Below, piece after piece: positions 17,207 through 27,029 of a stretch of DNA of 64,000 bases. Origin of the DNA: Saprospiraceae bacterium. Its GTDB lineage: Bacteria; Bacteroidota; Bacteroidia; Chitinophagales; Saprospiraceae. The stretch lies in contig JAHDHL010000018.1 of NCBI GenBank assembly GCA_020631355.1, positions 1 to 64,000 on the forward strand, in the 5' to 3' direction. Each line of letters begins with the position of its first letter. Within the stretch, counting starts at the first letter, position 1. A program made the position numbers and the translations under genes. The notes beneath the pieces are model-generated. The model had not been told where the DNA came from, did no database searches, and was given only the letters and a program-made list of their open reading frames with translations.

Positions 17207-20200
17207 ATGAGAAACTTTTATCTAAAAGCCGCTTTGGCTATGCTGCTCCTCCTCCCAGCTTTACTAGGAACAGAGAGAGTAAAAGCTACGAATACATCCT
17301 ATGATAATCATTCGCTTGCTGCTCCAGTGGTAGGTGATGATGTGTTTTCTACAAGTGAGGGTGTACCCATTTCAGGTAATCTTCTGACTAATGATTCCAA
17401 TCCTGAAGGAAATGGAATGAATATGGTCATTACACCTTTTCCGCCTCCAAGTAATGGTTCAGTCTTCATCAATATATCCGGGGATTTCAGCTATACTCCT
17501 AATCCAGGATTTACTGGAGTAGACCAATTTGGTTACAGAGTATGTGATGATTTGGATAATTGCAGTATGGGAACAGTAACCATTTATGTACAGCCTGACG
17601 GTTGTACCCCAACAGTACAAACCTACAATGAAACCAGTTGCGATTCCTGCACACTGGTTTGTTTGGATATAGCCTTATTGGATTTGCAAAATAACTACGA
17701 ACTCACGCAGAATGGAGGCCCGTATTATGGTGAATTAACAGGTTGTAATTCCAATTCCATTAATGCATATGCTTACTTCGGCCTATTGGGTCAGGGAAAT
17801 TTGGGACCCTATGAGATTCTTTCTTGGGATATTGACGGAACGGTTTACACTGGCTCATTCAATAATCCACAGGAACTCGTTGTTCTGATGAATCAATTGG
17901 ATCCCGCAGGAGGATGGTTTCTGAATAGCCCGCAATTATTGGTAATGGGAGGTTCAAATACAAGTAATTATGGCACGATGACAGTGGAGAATAGTTCCGT
18001 AGGCTCAACCACCAATTTGATATATAATACACAAACCATAGATTACGGTACAATCGTATGCCTTGAATCAGGTGAACATAACTTGGTATTCAACCCCTTG
18101 GATGGTAGTTGCCCAGAGGAAATGGCAACAGTAACCATCGATTGTAATATCACACCACCGAATGCAGAGGATGATGCATATTTTACGGATGAGGGTGTAG
18201 CGATGAATGCTAATGTTACCAATAATGATTCTGATCCGCTTGGTGGAACATTGTTGGTGAATCCAATACTGATTTCTAATCCAAGCAATGGTATGGTTAC
18301 CATGAATGGTAGTGGTAGTTTCATCTACACTCCTGAACCGGGTTTTGCAGGGATGGATAGTTTTATCTACGAAGTTTGTAATGCGGAGGGTTGTGACCAA
18401 GCTACGGTCACGATTACAGTGGAGGGCGTAATGAACAATCCGCCAGTAGCCGTGGATGATGCCTATACCGTAAATGAGGGAGAAGTATTCACTAGCAATG
18501 TACAAATTAATGATAGTGACCCTGATGGAGATATCCTGACGGCAACCATTCTAACTATTCCCAATAATGGTGTGATTATGCTCAACGTGAACGGCTCATT
18601 CACCTATGCACCTACTGATGGATTCACAGGAACGGATTTATTCTCATATGAAATATGTGATCCTACAGGAGCATGTGACCAAGCAACAGTGGTCTTCACC
18701 GTTGTAGAGGTAAATGCTCCACCAGTAGCCGTAGACGATGCCTATACAATGATTGTGGGAGAAACGCTGAATGATAATGTAATAACGAATGATAGTGACC
18801 CGGAGAACGATAACCTGACCGTATCCACATCTCCTGTTTCAGGCCCACAAATGGGAATTCTTACATTGAATCCTGATGGTACATTCACTTATCTTTCATC
18901 ACCGGTATTCGTTGGGACTGACCAGTTTACTTACGAATTATGTGATGATGCAGGAAATTGTGTGACAGCAGATGTAGTCATAACGATTCAGGATGATACA
19001 CCGAATGCTCCACCAACAGCTGTGGATGATAATTACACCACAGTAGAGGATGTACCTGTAATGGCCAATTCAATCGATAATGATTCGGATGAAAATATGA
19101 CAACATTGACTGCGAGCCTATTGTCCCAACCAGCCAATGGAGCAGTTACTTTCAATGCTGATGGAACATTCACATATATGCCTTTTGCAGGTTATATCGG
19201 TGATGACCAATTCACTTATGAAATATGTGATGACCAAGGCCAATGTGACCAAGCAACCATCAGTATCACCATTGAGGCTGATTGTGGAATCACTCCGGAG
19301 GTTTTTACATCTGAAAGTTGTGATTCTTGTGTGTTTGTTTGCTTGGATCTTCCTTTTGATGATGTGGATGATTATACAATCACAGTAAATGACGAACCCT
19401 ATTTCGGAGAGATGTTGGCTTGTGATTTTGATACGGTGATTGCATATACCTACTTTACCTTGTTGGGACAGGGAAATGAGGGCCCATATGATTTACTTTC
19501 TTGGGAAATTGATGGCAATTCATATACTGGCTCTTTTAATGACCCTGCCGAATTGGCAGCATTGATGAACAGCATCGACCCACAAGGAAACTGGCAACAA
19601 TTACCTGGTACTTTCATCATTTTTGGAGGTGTCGAAACATCTACATATAGTGTGATGATGGTTCAGAATCTAGCGGCGGAGTTCTCTTTTTCCGAAATTG
19701 GTTTCAATGAGGGGGAAATAGCAAACGGAACGGCCATCTGTGTTCCAGAGGGACAACAAACGATAGAAGTTACTTTTATGGACGAGGATTGCCCACAATC
19801 AGTAGTGGAAGCTACCATTGATTGTATTAGTAATGACCCTCCTGTCGCAGTGGATGACGTATACAGTACCACCATGAATATGCCGATTACCGAAGTGGTG
19901 ACAGAAAATGATTCTGATCCTAACGGGGATGCTATCCAAGTCAGTACCGTATTGGTGTCCGGACCTACGAATGGAGCTGTGAATATTGTCAATACTGGTG
20001 ATTTTACATATACTCCAAATTCGGGATTCTCAGGTACGGATATGTTCACCTATGAGGTATGTGATGGTTCTGGATTATGTGATACTGCTATGGTAACCAT
20101 TGTTGTGACGGATGACTCACAAAATAATCCGCCTTTGGCCGTAGATGATAATTATACCACAGAAGTGGATGTTCCTGTGAATGATAATGCCATGGATAAT

Positions 20201-23200
20201 GATTTTGATCCTGATGGAGATGTCATTCAATCGAATCCATCCCTGATTGCAGAGCCAACCAATGGTACGGCATCCTTGAACTTGGATGGAACGTTCGTTT
20301 ACACACCTGATACAGGGTATGTAGGGACGGATGAGTTCACCTACGAAATATGTGACCCAGAGGGATTATGCGATACGGCAGTAGTAACCATCGTCATCGT
20401 GAATCCAGCACAGAATAATCCTCCGCTTGCTGTGGATGATACCTATACCACAGAAGTGGATGTTCCTGTGAATGATAATGTAATCAATAACGATTCTGAC
20501 CCTGATGGGGACGAAATTGAAGCAGATACAACGCTAGTGACATTACCTACCAATGGTACTGTCGAGTTGGACTCAACTGGTAGTTTTGTTTATACACCCA
20601 ATCCGGGTTATGATGGAACAGACGAGTTTTCCTATGCCATATGTGACCCTGAGGGACTTTGCGATACGGCACTCGTAACCATAACGATTGTGCCTGCTCC
20701 TTGCGTTCCAGCGGATTTGATGGATGTAACAGTTGTCAATGCCAATTGTGGAGCATCCGATGGTCAGATTGATTTGGTACTAGGGGATGATGATGCGCTT
20801 TATACATTCATATGGGCTGATTCCGATGGTATTCTGGAAGAAATCGGAAGTACCTTATCAGAACTTTCACAAGGGGTATATGCAGTAACCATCACAAATG
20901 TGGATGATGCGAGTTGTACCGTCATAGAATCAGAAATTATTGTCAGTGAGGGTAATATTGCCGTTACTGATGTAAATACCGAAGTGGCTACTTGTTCTGC
21001 TGCGGATGGTGAAGCTACTTTATTGCCTGATACCTATACTTATACATGGCCAGATGGCACAGTAGCGAATACAAGAAACGATTTGGCTGTAGGGGTTTAT
21101 AGTGTGACAGTTACGGACCTCAGCCAACCGGACTGCGAAGTCGTGGTGGATGTAGACATTATCAATGATACACCATTGGTGGTGGATGCATCCATTACAC
21201 AGGCTTATTGTGGCTTTGCGAATGGGAATGCCAGCATTAATGCCACAGGAGGTAGTGGTAATTACACTTATACATGGAATGATGGCAGTACAAACATGGA
21301 TAGGGACGATTTGATTGCTGGCGTGTATGAAATTACTGTTACGGATGAGGATAATGGATGTGAGGTGTTTACCTCCATTACGATTACAGGAAATGAGAAT
21401 TGTAATGATACCATTATGATTATTGCACCGCAAGCCCTTGCATTCGATACCTGTCTGACGGATTTGATAGATCTGCCGGGTGATATCACGAGTGGTGTGG
21501 TTTGTCATGATGATGCCATCACCGTGCTAGCCCTCGTCAATCAGGATGATGCATGTGTGAATTTGGATCCTAATGATGATTTCGTTGGTATGGATACCCT
21601 TTGTGTATACCATTGCAATGAATTCGGTTATTGTGATACGACCACCATTATCATAGAAATCGAAGCTTCATGTACGAATAATTTCCTTGGAATGGACAAT
21701 GAGGTTCTGGAAGCGGATGATTGTGCAGGAACCGCTGATTTCTGTTTCCCGATACCATTTGGTGAATTCCAGAATTACGAAATTTTTGATAATGGTGAAA
21801 TGGTTACCACAGGTATAGCAGGTTGTAATTTCGATACGATTATTTCCTACAACTATTTCACATTGGTCGGAAATGGTGAATTGGGACCTTATATCCTGGA
21901 TTCATGGACAGTGGATGGGAATACATTTTCAGGTGAATTCCAAACCATATCTGATTTGGTCGATTCCATGAATATTTGGAATCCCGGAGGACAATGGGAA
22001 TTGGATGCTCCGGCAGAACTCATCATAGGCCTGAGTGGCGGTACGGATTATAGTGATATGTTAATCACACACCCATTAACGAATTCCAATTTCGATATCG
22101 GTTTCAATATCGGTGAAACTTCGAATGGGACATTCATAGAGTTGGGTGTGGGACTACACGAAATCATCGTAACGGACCTATTGAATGATTGTAATGATAC
22201 CGTGATGGTGGAAGTATTTTGTCTAGTCAATGAAGTCCTCTATGATACTATTGACATCCAACAAACCAATTCCATCTGCTTTGATATTCCTACCAATCTT
22301 CCCGGGCTTGTAGATACTGCAGGTGTGGTGAATATCTGTCCTGAACAATCCGGAAACAATATCCTGTTTGATGATCCTTTGGTCACAGATAATCAGATCT
22401 GTATCACCTATACGGGCTTGTCCATCGGTACGGATACGGCATGTATTACCATCTGTGATGATTTGGGTGCCTGCGAAACTACGACCATCGTAGTAACGAT
22501 AGAACCTGAACAACTCAATAATATCATAGATACCATTTATGTGGATGATTTCGAGATTGTTTGTACGGATGAATTCGATTATCAGGAAATATTTGCCACA
22601 ATGGAAAATGATTGTAGCGAACTGGGAGGTGAGAGTGTAGTATTCGATATAGATACAACATCGGGTTGTGTTACCTACACAGGATTGGAAGTAGGTACGG
22701 ATACGGCTTGTATCGTATTCTGTGATGATTTGGGTGTTTGTGATACCGCATATATGTATATCCATGTACTGGATACTTCTGAGGTAATCAATCCGATTTT
22801 ACCAATAGCAATGGCTGATTCTGATAGTACGTTCCAAGGCGTTCCGGTATCTATTGATGTGGTAGCCAACGACACCCTGAATGGAACCATGCAAACCTTG
22901 TTCATTTTGGAAAATCCAGGTAGTGGTACGGCCATAGTAATGGGAGATACGCTCATTACCTACACACCCTCTGCCGGATTCTGTGGTCAGGATTCATTCA
23001 TCTATATGATTTGTAATGAGACAGATTGTGATACGGCTATGGTGAATATATATGTCGAGTGTACGGAATTCACCGTTTATAATGCCATATCTCCAAATGA
23101 TGATGGTGTGAATGATGTACTGGAAATTGCAGGAATCGAACAATACGATAGGGTATCGGTAACGGTATTCAATAGGTGGGGTTCAGTCGTGTATGAATTG

Positions 23201-23359
23201 AGGGATGACCGCTACTCTAACATTCCGGATGATGAGGGCAAGGGTCCTTGGGACGGAACCTGGGACGGACGAGAATTGCCGGATGGCACATATTTTTATT
23301 GCATAGAATTACCTGAGGAATTAGGAGTAAGAACTGGATATATCCAACTCCAACGCTAG
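17207..23359 (+). CDS. Giant modular T9SS type B adhesin with Ig-like, SprB and Cys-rich modules
   Basis: This 2050-residue surface protein has a signal peptide at about 1-28. Bacterial Ig-like/cadherin-like repeats with the AVDDxYTT...NDSDPDGD pattern begin near residues 39, 319, 412, 505, 602, 879, 975, 1072 and 1864. A distinct Cys-rich module of about 180 residues occurs three times (about 132-311, 692-875 and 1488-1673). It is marked by CDSCxxVCLD, AYxYFxLLGQGNxGPY, SWxIDG and MNxxDPxGxW. Three SprB-like repeats lie near 1165, 1252 and 1330 (YTWxDGS, GVYxVTVTD). A related pair near 1689 and 1785 contains TDTACIxxCDDLG. A CHU_C type B sorting domain fills 1956-2050 (ISPNDDGVNDVLEI, FNRWGSVVYE, DGTYFYCIEL). 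It is probably a cell-surface or gliding adhesin. Very acidic Asp-rich repeats suggest calcium binding. Confidence 0.92.
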   Translation: MRNFYLKAALAMLLLLPALLGTERVKATNTSYDNHSLAAPVVGDDVFSTSEGVPISGNLLTNDSNPEGNGMNMVITPFPPPSNGSVFINISGDFSYTPNPGFTGVDQFGYRVCDDLDNCSMGTVTIYVQPDGCTPTVQTYNETSCDSCTLVCLDIALLDLQNNYELTQNGGPYYGELTGCNSNSINAYAYFGLLGQGNLGPYEILSWDIDGTVYTGSFNNPQELVVLMNQLDPAGGWFLNSPQLLVMGGSNTSNYGTMTVENSSVGSTTNLIYNTQTIDYGTIVCLESGEHNLVFNPLDGSCPEEMATVTIDCNITPPNAEDDAYFTDEGVAMNANVTNNDSDPLGGTLLVNPILISNPSNGMVTMNGSGSFIYTPEPGFAGMDSFIYEVCNAEGCDQATVTITVEGVMNNPPVAVDDAYTVNEGEVFTSNVQINDSDPDGDILTATILTIPNNGVIMLNVNGSFTYAPTDGFTGTDLFSYEICDPTGACDQATVVFTVVEVNAPPVAVDDAYTMIVGETLNDNVITNDSDPENDNLTVSTSPVSGPQMGILTLNPDGTFTYLSSPVFVGTDQFTYELCDDAGNCVTADVVITIQDDTPNAPPTAVDDNYTTVEDVPVMANSIDNDSDENMTTLTASLLSQPANGAVTFNADGTFTYMPFAGYIGDDQFTYEICDDQGQCDQATISITIEADCGITPEVFTSESCDSCVFVCLDLPFDDVDDYTITVNDEPYFGEMLACDFDTVIAYTYFTLLGQGNEGPYDLLSWEIDGNSYTGSFNDPAELAALMNSIDPQGNWQQLPGTFIIFGGVETSTYSVMMVQNLAAEFSFSEIGFNEGEIANGTAICVPEGQQTIEVTFMDEDCPQSVVEATIDCISNDPPVAVDDVYSTTMNMPITEVVTENDSDPNGDAIQVSTVLVSGPTNGAVNIVNTGDFTYTPNSGFSGTDMFTYEVCDGSGLCDTAMVTIVVTDDSQNNPPLAVDDNYTTEVDVPVNDNAMDNDFDPDGDVIQSNPSLIAEPTNGTASLNLDGTFVYTPDTGYVGTDEFTYEICDPEGLCDTAVVTIVIVNPAQNNPPLAVDDTYTTEVDVPVNDNVINNDSDPDGDEIEADTTLVTLPTNGTVELDSTGSFVYTPNPGYDGTDEFSYAICDPEGLCDTALVTITIVPAPCVPADLMDVTVVNANCGASDGQIDLVLGDDDALYTFIWADSDGILEEIGSTLSELSQGVYAVTITNVDDASCTVIESEIIVSEGNIAVTDVNTEVATCSAADGEATLLPDTYTYTWPDGTVANTRNDLAVGVYSVTVTDLSQPDCEVVVDVDIINDTPLVVDASITQAYCGFANGNASINATGGSGNYTYTWNDGSTNMDRDDLIAGVYEITVTDEDNGCEVFTSITITGNENCNDTIMIIAPQALAFDTCLTDLIDLPGDITSGVVCHDDAITVLALVNQDDACVNLDPNDDFVGMDTLCVYHCNEFGYCDTTTIIIEIEASCTNNFLGMDNEVLEADDCAGTADFCFPIPFGEFQNYEIFDNGEMVTTGIAGCNFDTIISYNYFTLVGNGELGPYILDSWTVDGNTFSGEFQTISDLVDSMNIWNPGGQWELDAPAELIIGLSGGTDYSDMLITHPLTNSNFDIGFNIGETSNGTFIELGVGLHEIIVTDLLNDCNDTVMVEVFCLVNEVLYDTIDIQQTNSICFDIPTNLPGLVDTAGVVNICPEQSGNNILFDDPLVTDNQICITYTGLSIGTDTACITICDDLGACETTTIVVTIEPEQLNNIIDTIYVDDFEIVCTDEFDYQEIFATMENDCSELGGESVVFDIDTTSGCVTYTGLEVGTDTACIVFCDDLGVCDTAYMYIHVLDTSEVINPILPIAMADSDSTFQGVPVSIDVVANDTLNGTMQTLFILENPGSGTAIVMGDTLITYTPSAGFCGQDSFIYMICNETDCDTAMVNIYVECTEFTVYNAISPNDDGVNDVLEIAGIEQYDRVSVTVFNRWGSVVYELRDDRYSNIPDDEGKGPWDGTWDGRELPDGTYFYCIELPEELGVRTGYIQLQR

Positions 23360-23401
23360 GGCTTAATTATAACGAGGCACACTAAACTAATGAGAGTATC
23401 G

Positions 23402-23426
23402 GAGGTCATCCTTAGGGATGGCCTTT
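23402..23426 (+). terminator. Possible weak terminator after the adhesin gene
   Basis: AGGTCATCC and GGATGGCCT form a 9-bp stem (one G-U pair) with a TTAG loop, followed by TTTGG rather than a long T-run. It lies about 43 nt past the adhesin stop codon. Confidence 0.4.
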
Positions 23427-23453
23427 GGTCATTTAGAGCGGAATGGTATTGAA

Positions 23454-25088
23454 TCAGAACACAACGGTAACCTCTAATTCCAATTCCCAATTTTTCCTCA
23501 ATTCATCCAGTGTCTTCTCAAATATTCGTTCGGGTTGTCGTTTTTCATCATAATTACCCGAGTCCCTACGACCATTACCATTGGCATCTTCAATGACCTT
23601 GATTTTATACGTTCCTGATGGAAGTGTCTTGAACGTTTGTTGGATGCTCGATTGTTGGCTAGCCTTGAATTCAAAAAGGGATTCATTATTACGGGTTATT
23701 AATTCTACGATATAATTGATGCTTGAGTCAGGGAATACGACTGTGAGGTTGAGGTCTCCGAATTCATCCATGGGTAATACATGGATTTTTTGAATCAATG
23801 TATCATTCGTATTGCCGAATATATCCTTGATAGCTCCCGGAAGTAAGGTGAATTCATATTTCTTATCTTCCTCATTGTCAAAATGCAATTGTAAATCCCT
23901 AGGATTTTCAGGTATTCGAATTTCCAATTTCCCGGAATAGGGTAGAGAATCCCTTGTGACTTGAATCAGGGACGTATCCCATTCCGCAATGGGTAGGTTG
24001 AATTTGATATCGAAAGAATCCTTGATACTGAGATCCTGTTCTTTCAAGGGTTTTAATGTATTCAGCGTAACGGACTTCCTCTTTTTGGTCGGAATTTCGA
24101 ATTGGATGGTATCATAGAATTCATCGCGTGGTAGGGCCACCCGGATTTCTCGTTGTAATGAAGAATCCAATTCGGTATACCAAATGATGAGTGTGTCATC
24201 CACTATATCCTGATAGATGTTTTCTTGGAACGCATCCGAATAATCCAATTCTACCTCCTTGGGTGACTTATTGAAAAGCAATTTGATCACACCTTGTGAC
24301 CTGAGTTCCTGGTCGGTGATGAGAAGTGGCGGTTCTTCCTCGAAGATTTTCATCGTGAAATCAGTAATGCTGGTATCCGTCACGATTATAGGCTCATCCA
24401 AGAAGCCGATTTTTTCATTGGGGAGGTCAAATAGATAATTGAAATTATTATCCACCAATGCAAATGCCTTGTAAGTCCCTGGTTTCAGGTATTCAAGATT
24501 GAAATTCCCACTCTTATCCGTCTTGGCGAAGTAGTAGGGCTTTTCAGTCCGTACTACGGTATCCGCTAAGTTTTCGTAGAGCATGACCAATACATCAGGC
24601 TCACCCTTTCCCGATGTCACATCAAAAATCTTTCCTGATGCTTCCAGTGAGTCAATCTCATTTCCTGTGGAAAACACGAATTTCAGATTAGGAGGAATAT
24701 TGTTTTCAGTCAAATCCTTGACTGCATTTCCAAAATTGATGATATAGGTGGTATTCTCCCTTAAGGTGTCCTTTTCATCAATTTCAATTCTCACGGTCTT
24801 TCCTTTCAGTTTGACATCCAATCGCTGGTTCAGTGGTGGAGAAACAACGACTTGGTTGAATGCATCCTCCAACTTGATCCACTCGTCAAAAGTCAGTTCA
24901 ATGAGCTTTTGGTCAAAATTGATAGAGGGATTGGGAGTGGATTTGAGACTATCAATCCTCGGAGGCTGTTCATCCTTTGGACCTCCCGTAAGTCGGGTAG
25001 AGGGATTCGCACACCCCATGGGTATGATGAATATCGCATATCCCAAAAGTAGGATGAGTAGGTATAAAAAGACGGATTGTATCTTCAT
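23454..25088 (-). CDS. Ig-like domain (Big_5-type) lipoprotein
   Basis: This 544-residue protein starts at MKIQSVFLYLLILL (25088); an ATG two codons earlier at 25094 is equally possible. The lipoprotein signal ends at MGCANP. The region just after, TGGPKDEQPPRI followed by a FDEWIKLED segment, is characteristic of a widespread Bacteroidota lipoprotein with an N-terminal Big_5-like Ig domain (about residues 40-145). A SpaA/Cna-like beta domain follows (about 170-250: GKFDVTSGKG-type start, TDKSGNFNLEYLKPGTYKAFAL), and a prealbumin-like end (LPSGTYKIKVIEDANGNGRRD). It is likely anchored in the outer membrane with a structural role. It precedes no operon partner except radA, which lies upstream on the same strand with a 54-nt gap. 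Confidence 0.82.
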   Translation of the reverse strand: MKIQSVFLYLLILLLGYAIFIIPMGCANPSTRLTGGPKDEQPPRIDSLKSTPNPSINFDQKLIELTFDEWIKLEDAFNQVVVSPPLNQRLDVKLKGKTVRIEIDEKDTLRENTTYIINFGNAVKDLTENNIPPNLKFVFSTGNEIDSLEASGKIFDVTSGKGEPDVLVMLYENLADTVVRTEKPYYFAKTDKSGNFNLEYLKPGTYKAFALVDNNFNYLFDLPNEKIGFLDEPIIVTDTSITDFTMKIFEEEPPLLITDQELRSQGVIKLLFNKSPKEVELDYSDAFQENIYQDIVDDTLIIWYTELDSSLQREIRVALPRDEFYDTIQFEIPTKKRKSVTLNTLKPLKEQDLSIKDSFDIKFNLPIAEWDTSLIQVTRDSLPYSGKLEIRIPENPRDLQLHFDNEEDKKYEFTLLPGAIKDIFGNTNDTLIQKIHVLPMDEFGDLNLTVVFPDSSINYIVELITRNNESLFEFKASQQSSIQQTFKTLPSGTYKIKVIEDANGNGRRDSGNYDEKRQPERIFEKTLDELRKNWELELEVTVVF

Positions 25089-25142
25089 GAGCATGCAAAT
25101 GTACCAATTGAGAATCGCAAAATCGGGATATCTGTATTGGGA

Positions 25143-26525
25143 TTATTCCTCGAATAAGGCTTCGAATAATTCATCTACTTTCCCGATGGTATTCACTTGT
25201 ATATTATAACGGTCCAAGTCCAGTCCCTTGGTATTGTATTTAGAAATGAAAAATTGCTCGAAACCCAATCTGTCAGCTTCTTGGATTCTTTTTTCGATTC
25301 GATTAACGGCCCTGATTTCCCCTGATAGTCCTACCTCTCCGGCAAAGCAGGTCGTATTGGGGATAGCAATATCCTCCAAGGAAGAAATGAGTGCAGCCAC
25401 GACAGAAAGGTCAAGTGCAGGGTCATCGGATTTGATACCTCCTGCAATATTCAGAAAGACATCACTGGCTCCGAATTGGATACCGCATCTTTTTTCCAAT
25501 ACGGCTAGTAGCATACTGAGTCGCCTAAGGTCGAATCCCGTAGCAGACCTTTGGGGAGTACCATACACAGCGGTACTGACCAATGCTTGTGTTTCAATCA
25601 GCATTGGGCGTAAACCTTCCAATGTAGCGGAAACGGCAGACCCACTCAGGATTTCCTCATGTTGGGATAACAGAATTTCGGATGGATTCGGGACTTCCTT
25701 GAGACCGGCAGCTTGCATTTCGTAGATTCCTATTTCATTAGTGGAACCAAAACGATTCTTCACAGTCCTCAATATCCTATAAGTGTAATTTCTATCTCCC
25801 TCGAATTGTAGTACTACATCCACTAGATGCTCGAGTAATTTAGGTCCTGCAATGGCTCCGTCCTTATTGATATGACCAATAAGGAATATGGGGATACCTG
25901 TCTCCTTGGCATATCTTTGGAGCTCGTTGGCGCATTCCCTGACTTGGGATATACTTCCGGGAGCAGATTCTATAAATGGGGAAACCAGTGTTTGTATGGA
26001 ATCAATCACAATCAGTTCCGGTTCCAGTTTGTCTGCATGATTGATGATTTTGTCCACTCCGGTTTCTGTAAGGATATAACATTCGGAGGATGGTGTACCA
26101 ATACGGTCCGCCCTCATCTTGATTTGTTCCTCACTTTCTTCTCCTGAGACATAAAGAATCCTGATAGGCAAATGGATGGCGAGTTGGAGTAATAAGGTGG
26201 ATTTACCTATTCCGGGTTGGCCACCTAAAAGAATGATTGATCCCTGGACTACGCCACCACCCAAAACCCGATTGAGTTCCTCATCCGGTCCTACAATTCT
26301 TTGGGTATTTCCCGCCTTGATATCCGGAAGTACAACCGGGACAGTGCTTTCCTTGGCTTTACCCGATGAACGATAGACTTTTTTCTTTTCTTCGCGGGCA
26401 TCTCCCTTGGCAATGATTTCCTCCTGGAAAGTATTCCATTCCCCGCAATTATGACATTTCCCCGACCATTTGGGCGAATTTTCACCACAGTTCGAGCAGA
26501 CGAATACTTTCTTAATTTTAGCCAT
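25143..26525 (-). CDS. radA: DNA repair protein RadA
   Basis: This 460-residue cytoplasmic ATPase of recombination promotes branch migration and strand exchange alongside RecA. It has an N-terminal C4 zinc finger (CSNCGENSPKWSGKCHNC, about residues 10-27), Walker A GGQPGIGKST (about 97-106), Walker B ELIVIDSIQT, the RadA-specific KNRFG motif (VKNRFGSTNEIG), and a C-terminal Lon protease-like domain without a catalytic Ser-Lys pair (GGIKSDDPALDLSVVAALISS, FAGEVGLSGEIRAV). Length and order match the family exactly. A minus-strand -7 box lies about 40 nt upstream. Confidence 0.97.
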   Translation of the reverse strand: MAKIKKVFVCSNCGENSPKWSGKCHNCGEWNTFQEEIIAKGDAREEKKKVYRSSGKAKESTVPVVLPDIKAGNTQRIVGPDEELNRVLGGGVVQGSIILLGGQPGIGKSTLLLQLAIHLPIRILYVSGEESEEQIKMRADRIGTPSSECYILTETGVDKIINHADKLEPELIVIDSIQTLVSPFIESAPGSISQVRECANELQRYAKETGIPIFLIGHINKDGAIAGPKLLEHLVDVVLQFEGDRNYTYRILRTVKNRFGSTNEIGIYEMQAAGLKEVPNPSEILLSQHEEILSGSAVSATLEGLRPMLIETQALVSTAVYGTPQRSATGFDLRRLSMLLAVLEKRCGIQFGASDVFLNIAGGIKSDDPALDLSVVAALISSLEDIAIPNTTCFAGEVGLSGEIRAVNRIEKRIQEADRLGFEQFFISKYNTKGLDLDRYNIQVNTIGKVDELFEALFEE

Positions 26526-26562
26526 ATGATATCTGGATAAGTACTTTTGAGTGTAATTCTGA

Positions 26563-26570
26563 CAAAAATA
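26563..26570 (-). promoter_or_regulatory. Putative -7 box of radA
   Basis: CAAAAATA is the reverse complement of TATTTTTG, matching TAnnTTTG, 38 nt upstream of the radA start at 26525. Confidence 0.45.
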
Positions 26571-26616
26571 TAAACTATATCAATGTATTCATAGTTGTTA
26601 ATGTCATGTCACACAT

Positions 26617-26648
26617 GTTGGATTAAAGGAATAATTGCTGTATATTTG
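26617..26648 (+). promoter_or_regulatory. Promoter of a short orphan transcription unit
   Basis: GTTG at 26617-26620 and TATATTTG at 26641-26648 are separated by 20 nt, matching the Bacteroidota -33/-7 arrangement (TTTG or TTG, 19-21 nt, TAnnTTTG). The transcript would begin near 26655 and run to the terminator ending at 27008. Confidence 0.65.
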
Positions 26649-26748
26649 ATTAACCTTTCACAGTCACGAGAAAATAATTAGGGAAAATTTTCTTAAATGT
26701 GTGACCTATTGAGAACTAGGTCGTCCTAAAGGTACAGAAACACTAAAC

Positions 26749-26889
26749 ATGAATACTAAGAGCAAACCAACTGTCAAGAAAGCAGTTCCTAAAGTGGATT
26801 CTGCTCATAATAAAATCAAGCCTAAGAAGTCGAGGATAAAAGAAGAAGGAGGGTTGGATAAAGGCTTTATCACAAAATGGTTTATGTAA
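26749..26889 (+). CDS. 46-residue basic peptide, function unknown
   Basis: An ATG at 26749 opens 46 codons ending in TAA at 26889. The peptide is very basic in its first 32 residues (MNTKSKPTVKKAVPKVDSAH, then KIKPKKSRIKEE) and closes with a more hydrophobic end (LDKGFITKWFM). Lys makes up about a quarter of it, which would suit nucleic acid or ribosome contact. The evidence that it is real is its position: it sits inside a unit with its own promoter 100 nt upstream and a strong terminator 85 nt downstream, between divergent radA and the convergent HTH gene. The leader carries a 6-bp hairpin (26703-26722) and the 3' part a GCAA-tetraloop hairpin (26920-26935). The unit could instead be a non-coding RNA. 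Confidence 0.5.
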   Translation: MNTKSKPTVKKAVPKVDSAHNKIKPKKSRIKEEGGLDKGFITKWFM

Positions 26890-26973
26890 CAGCTTCTGCT
26901 GTTTCCATATATAGAATTACCTCTTGCAAAAGAGGAAAGTTTGATTGTTTTTCATTTGGTTTTTTGGGGTTAT

Positions 26974-27008
26974 ACAGGGTGCTACAATTGTAGTTACCCT
27001 GTTTTTTT
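26974..27008 (+). terminator. Strong rho-independent terminator
   Basis: ACAGGGT pairs with ACCCTGT, and the inner CTACAATTGTAG is itself palindromic, giving a long stem followed by T7. It closes the short unit beginning near 26655 and lies 22 nt before the convergent gene end at 27030. Confidence 0.92.
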
Positions 27009-27029
27009 ATGCCATAATCTGAGTCGTCA

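Noticed and set aside
17207-23359. Tandem DNA repeats that might suggest a mobile or CRISPR-like array
   Set aside because: The repeats are protein-coding Ig-like modules in one frame with diverged DNA, not short direct repeats with spacers.
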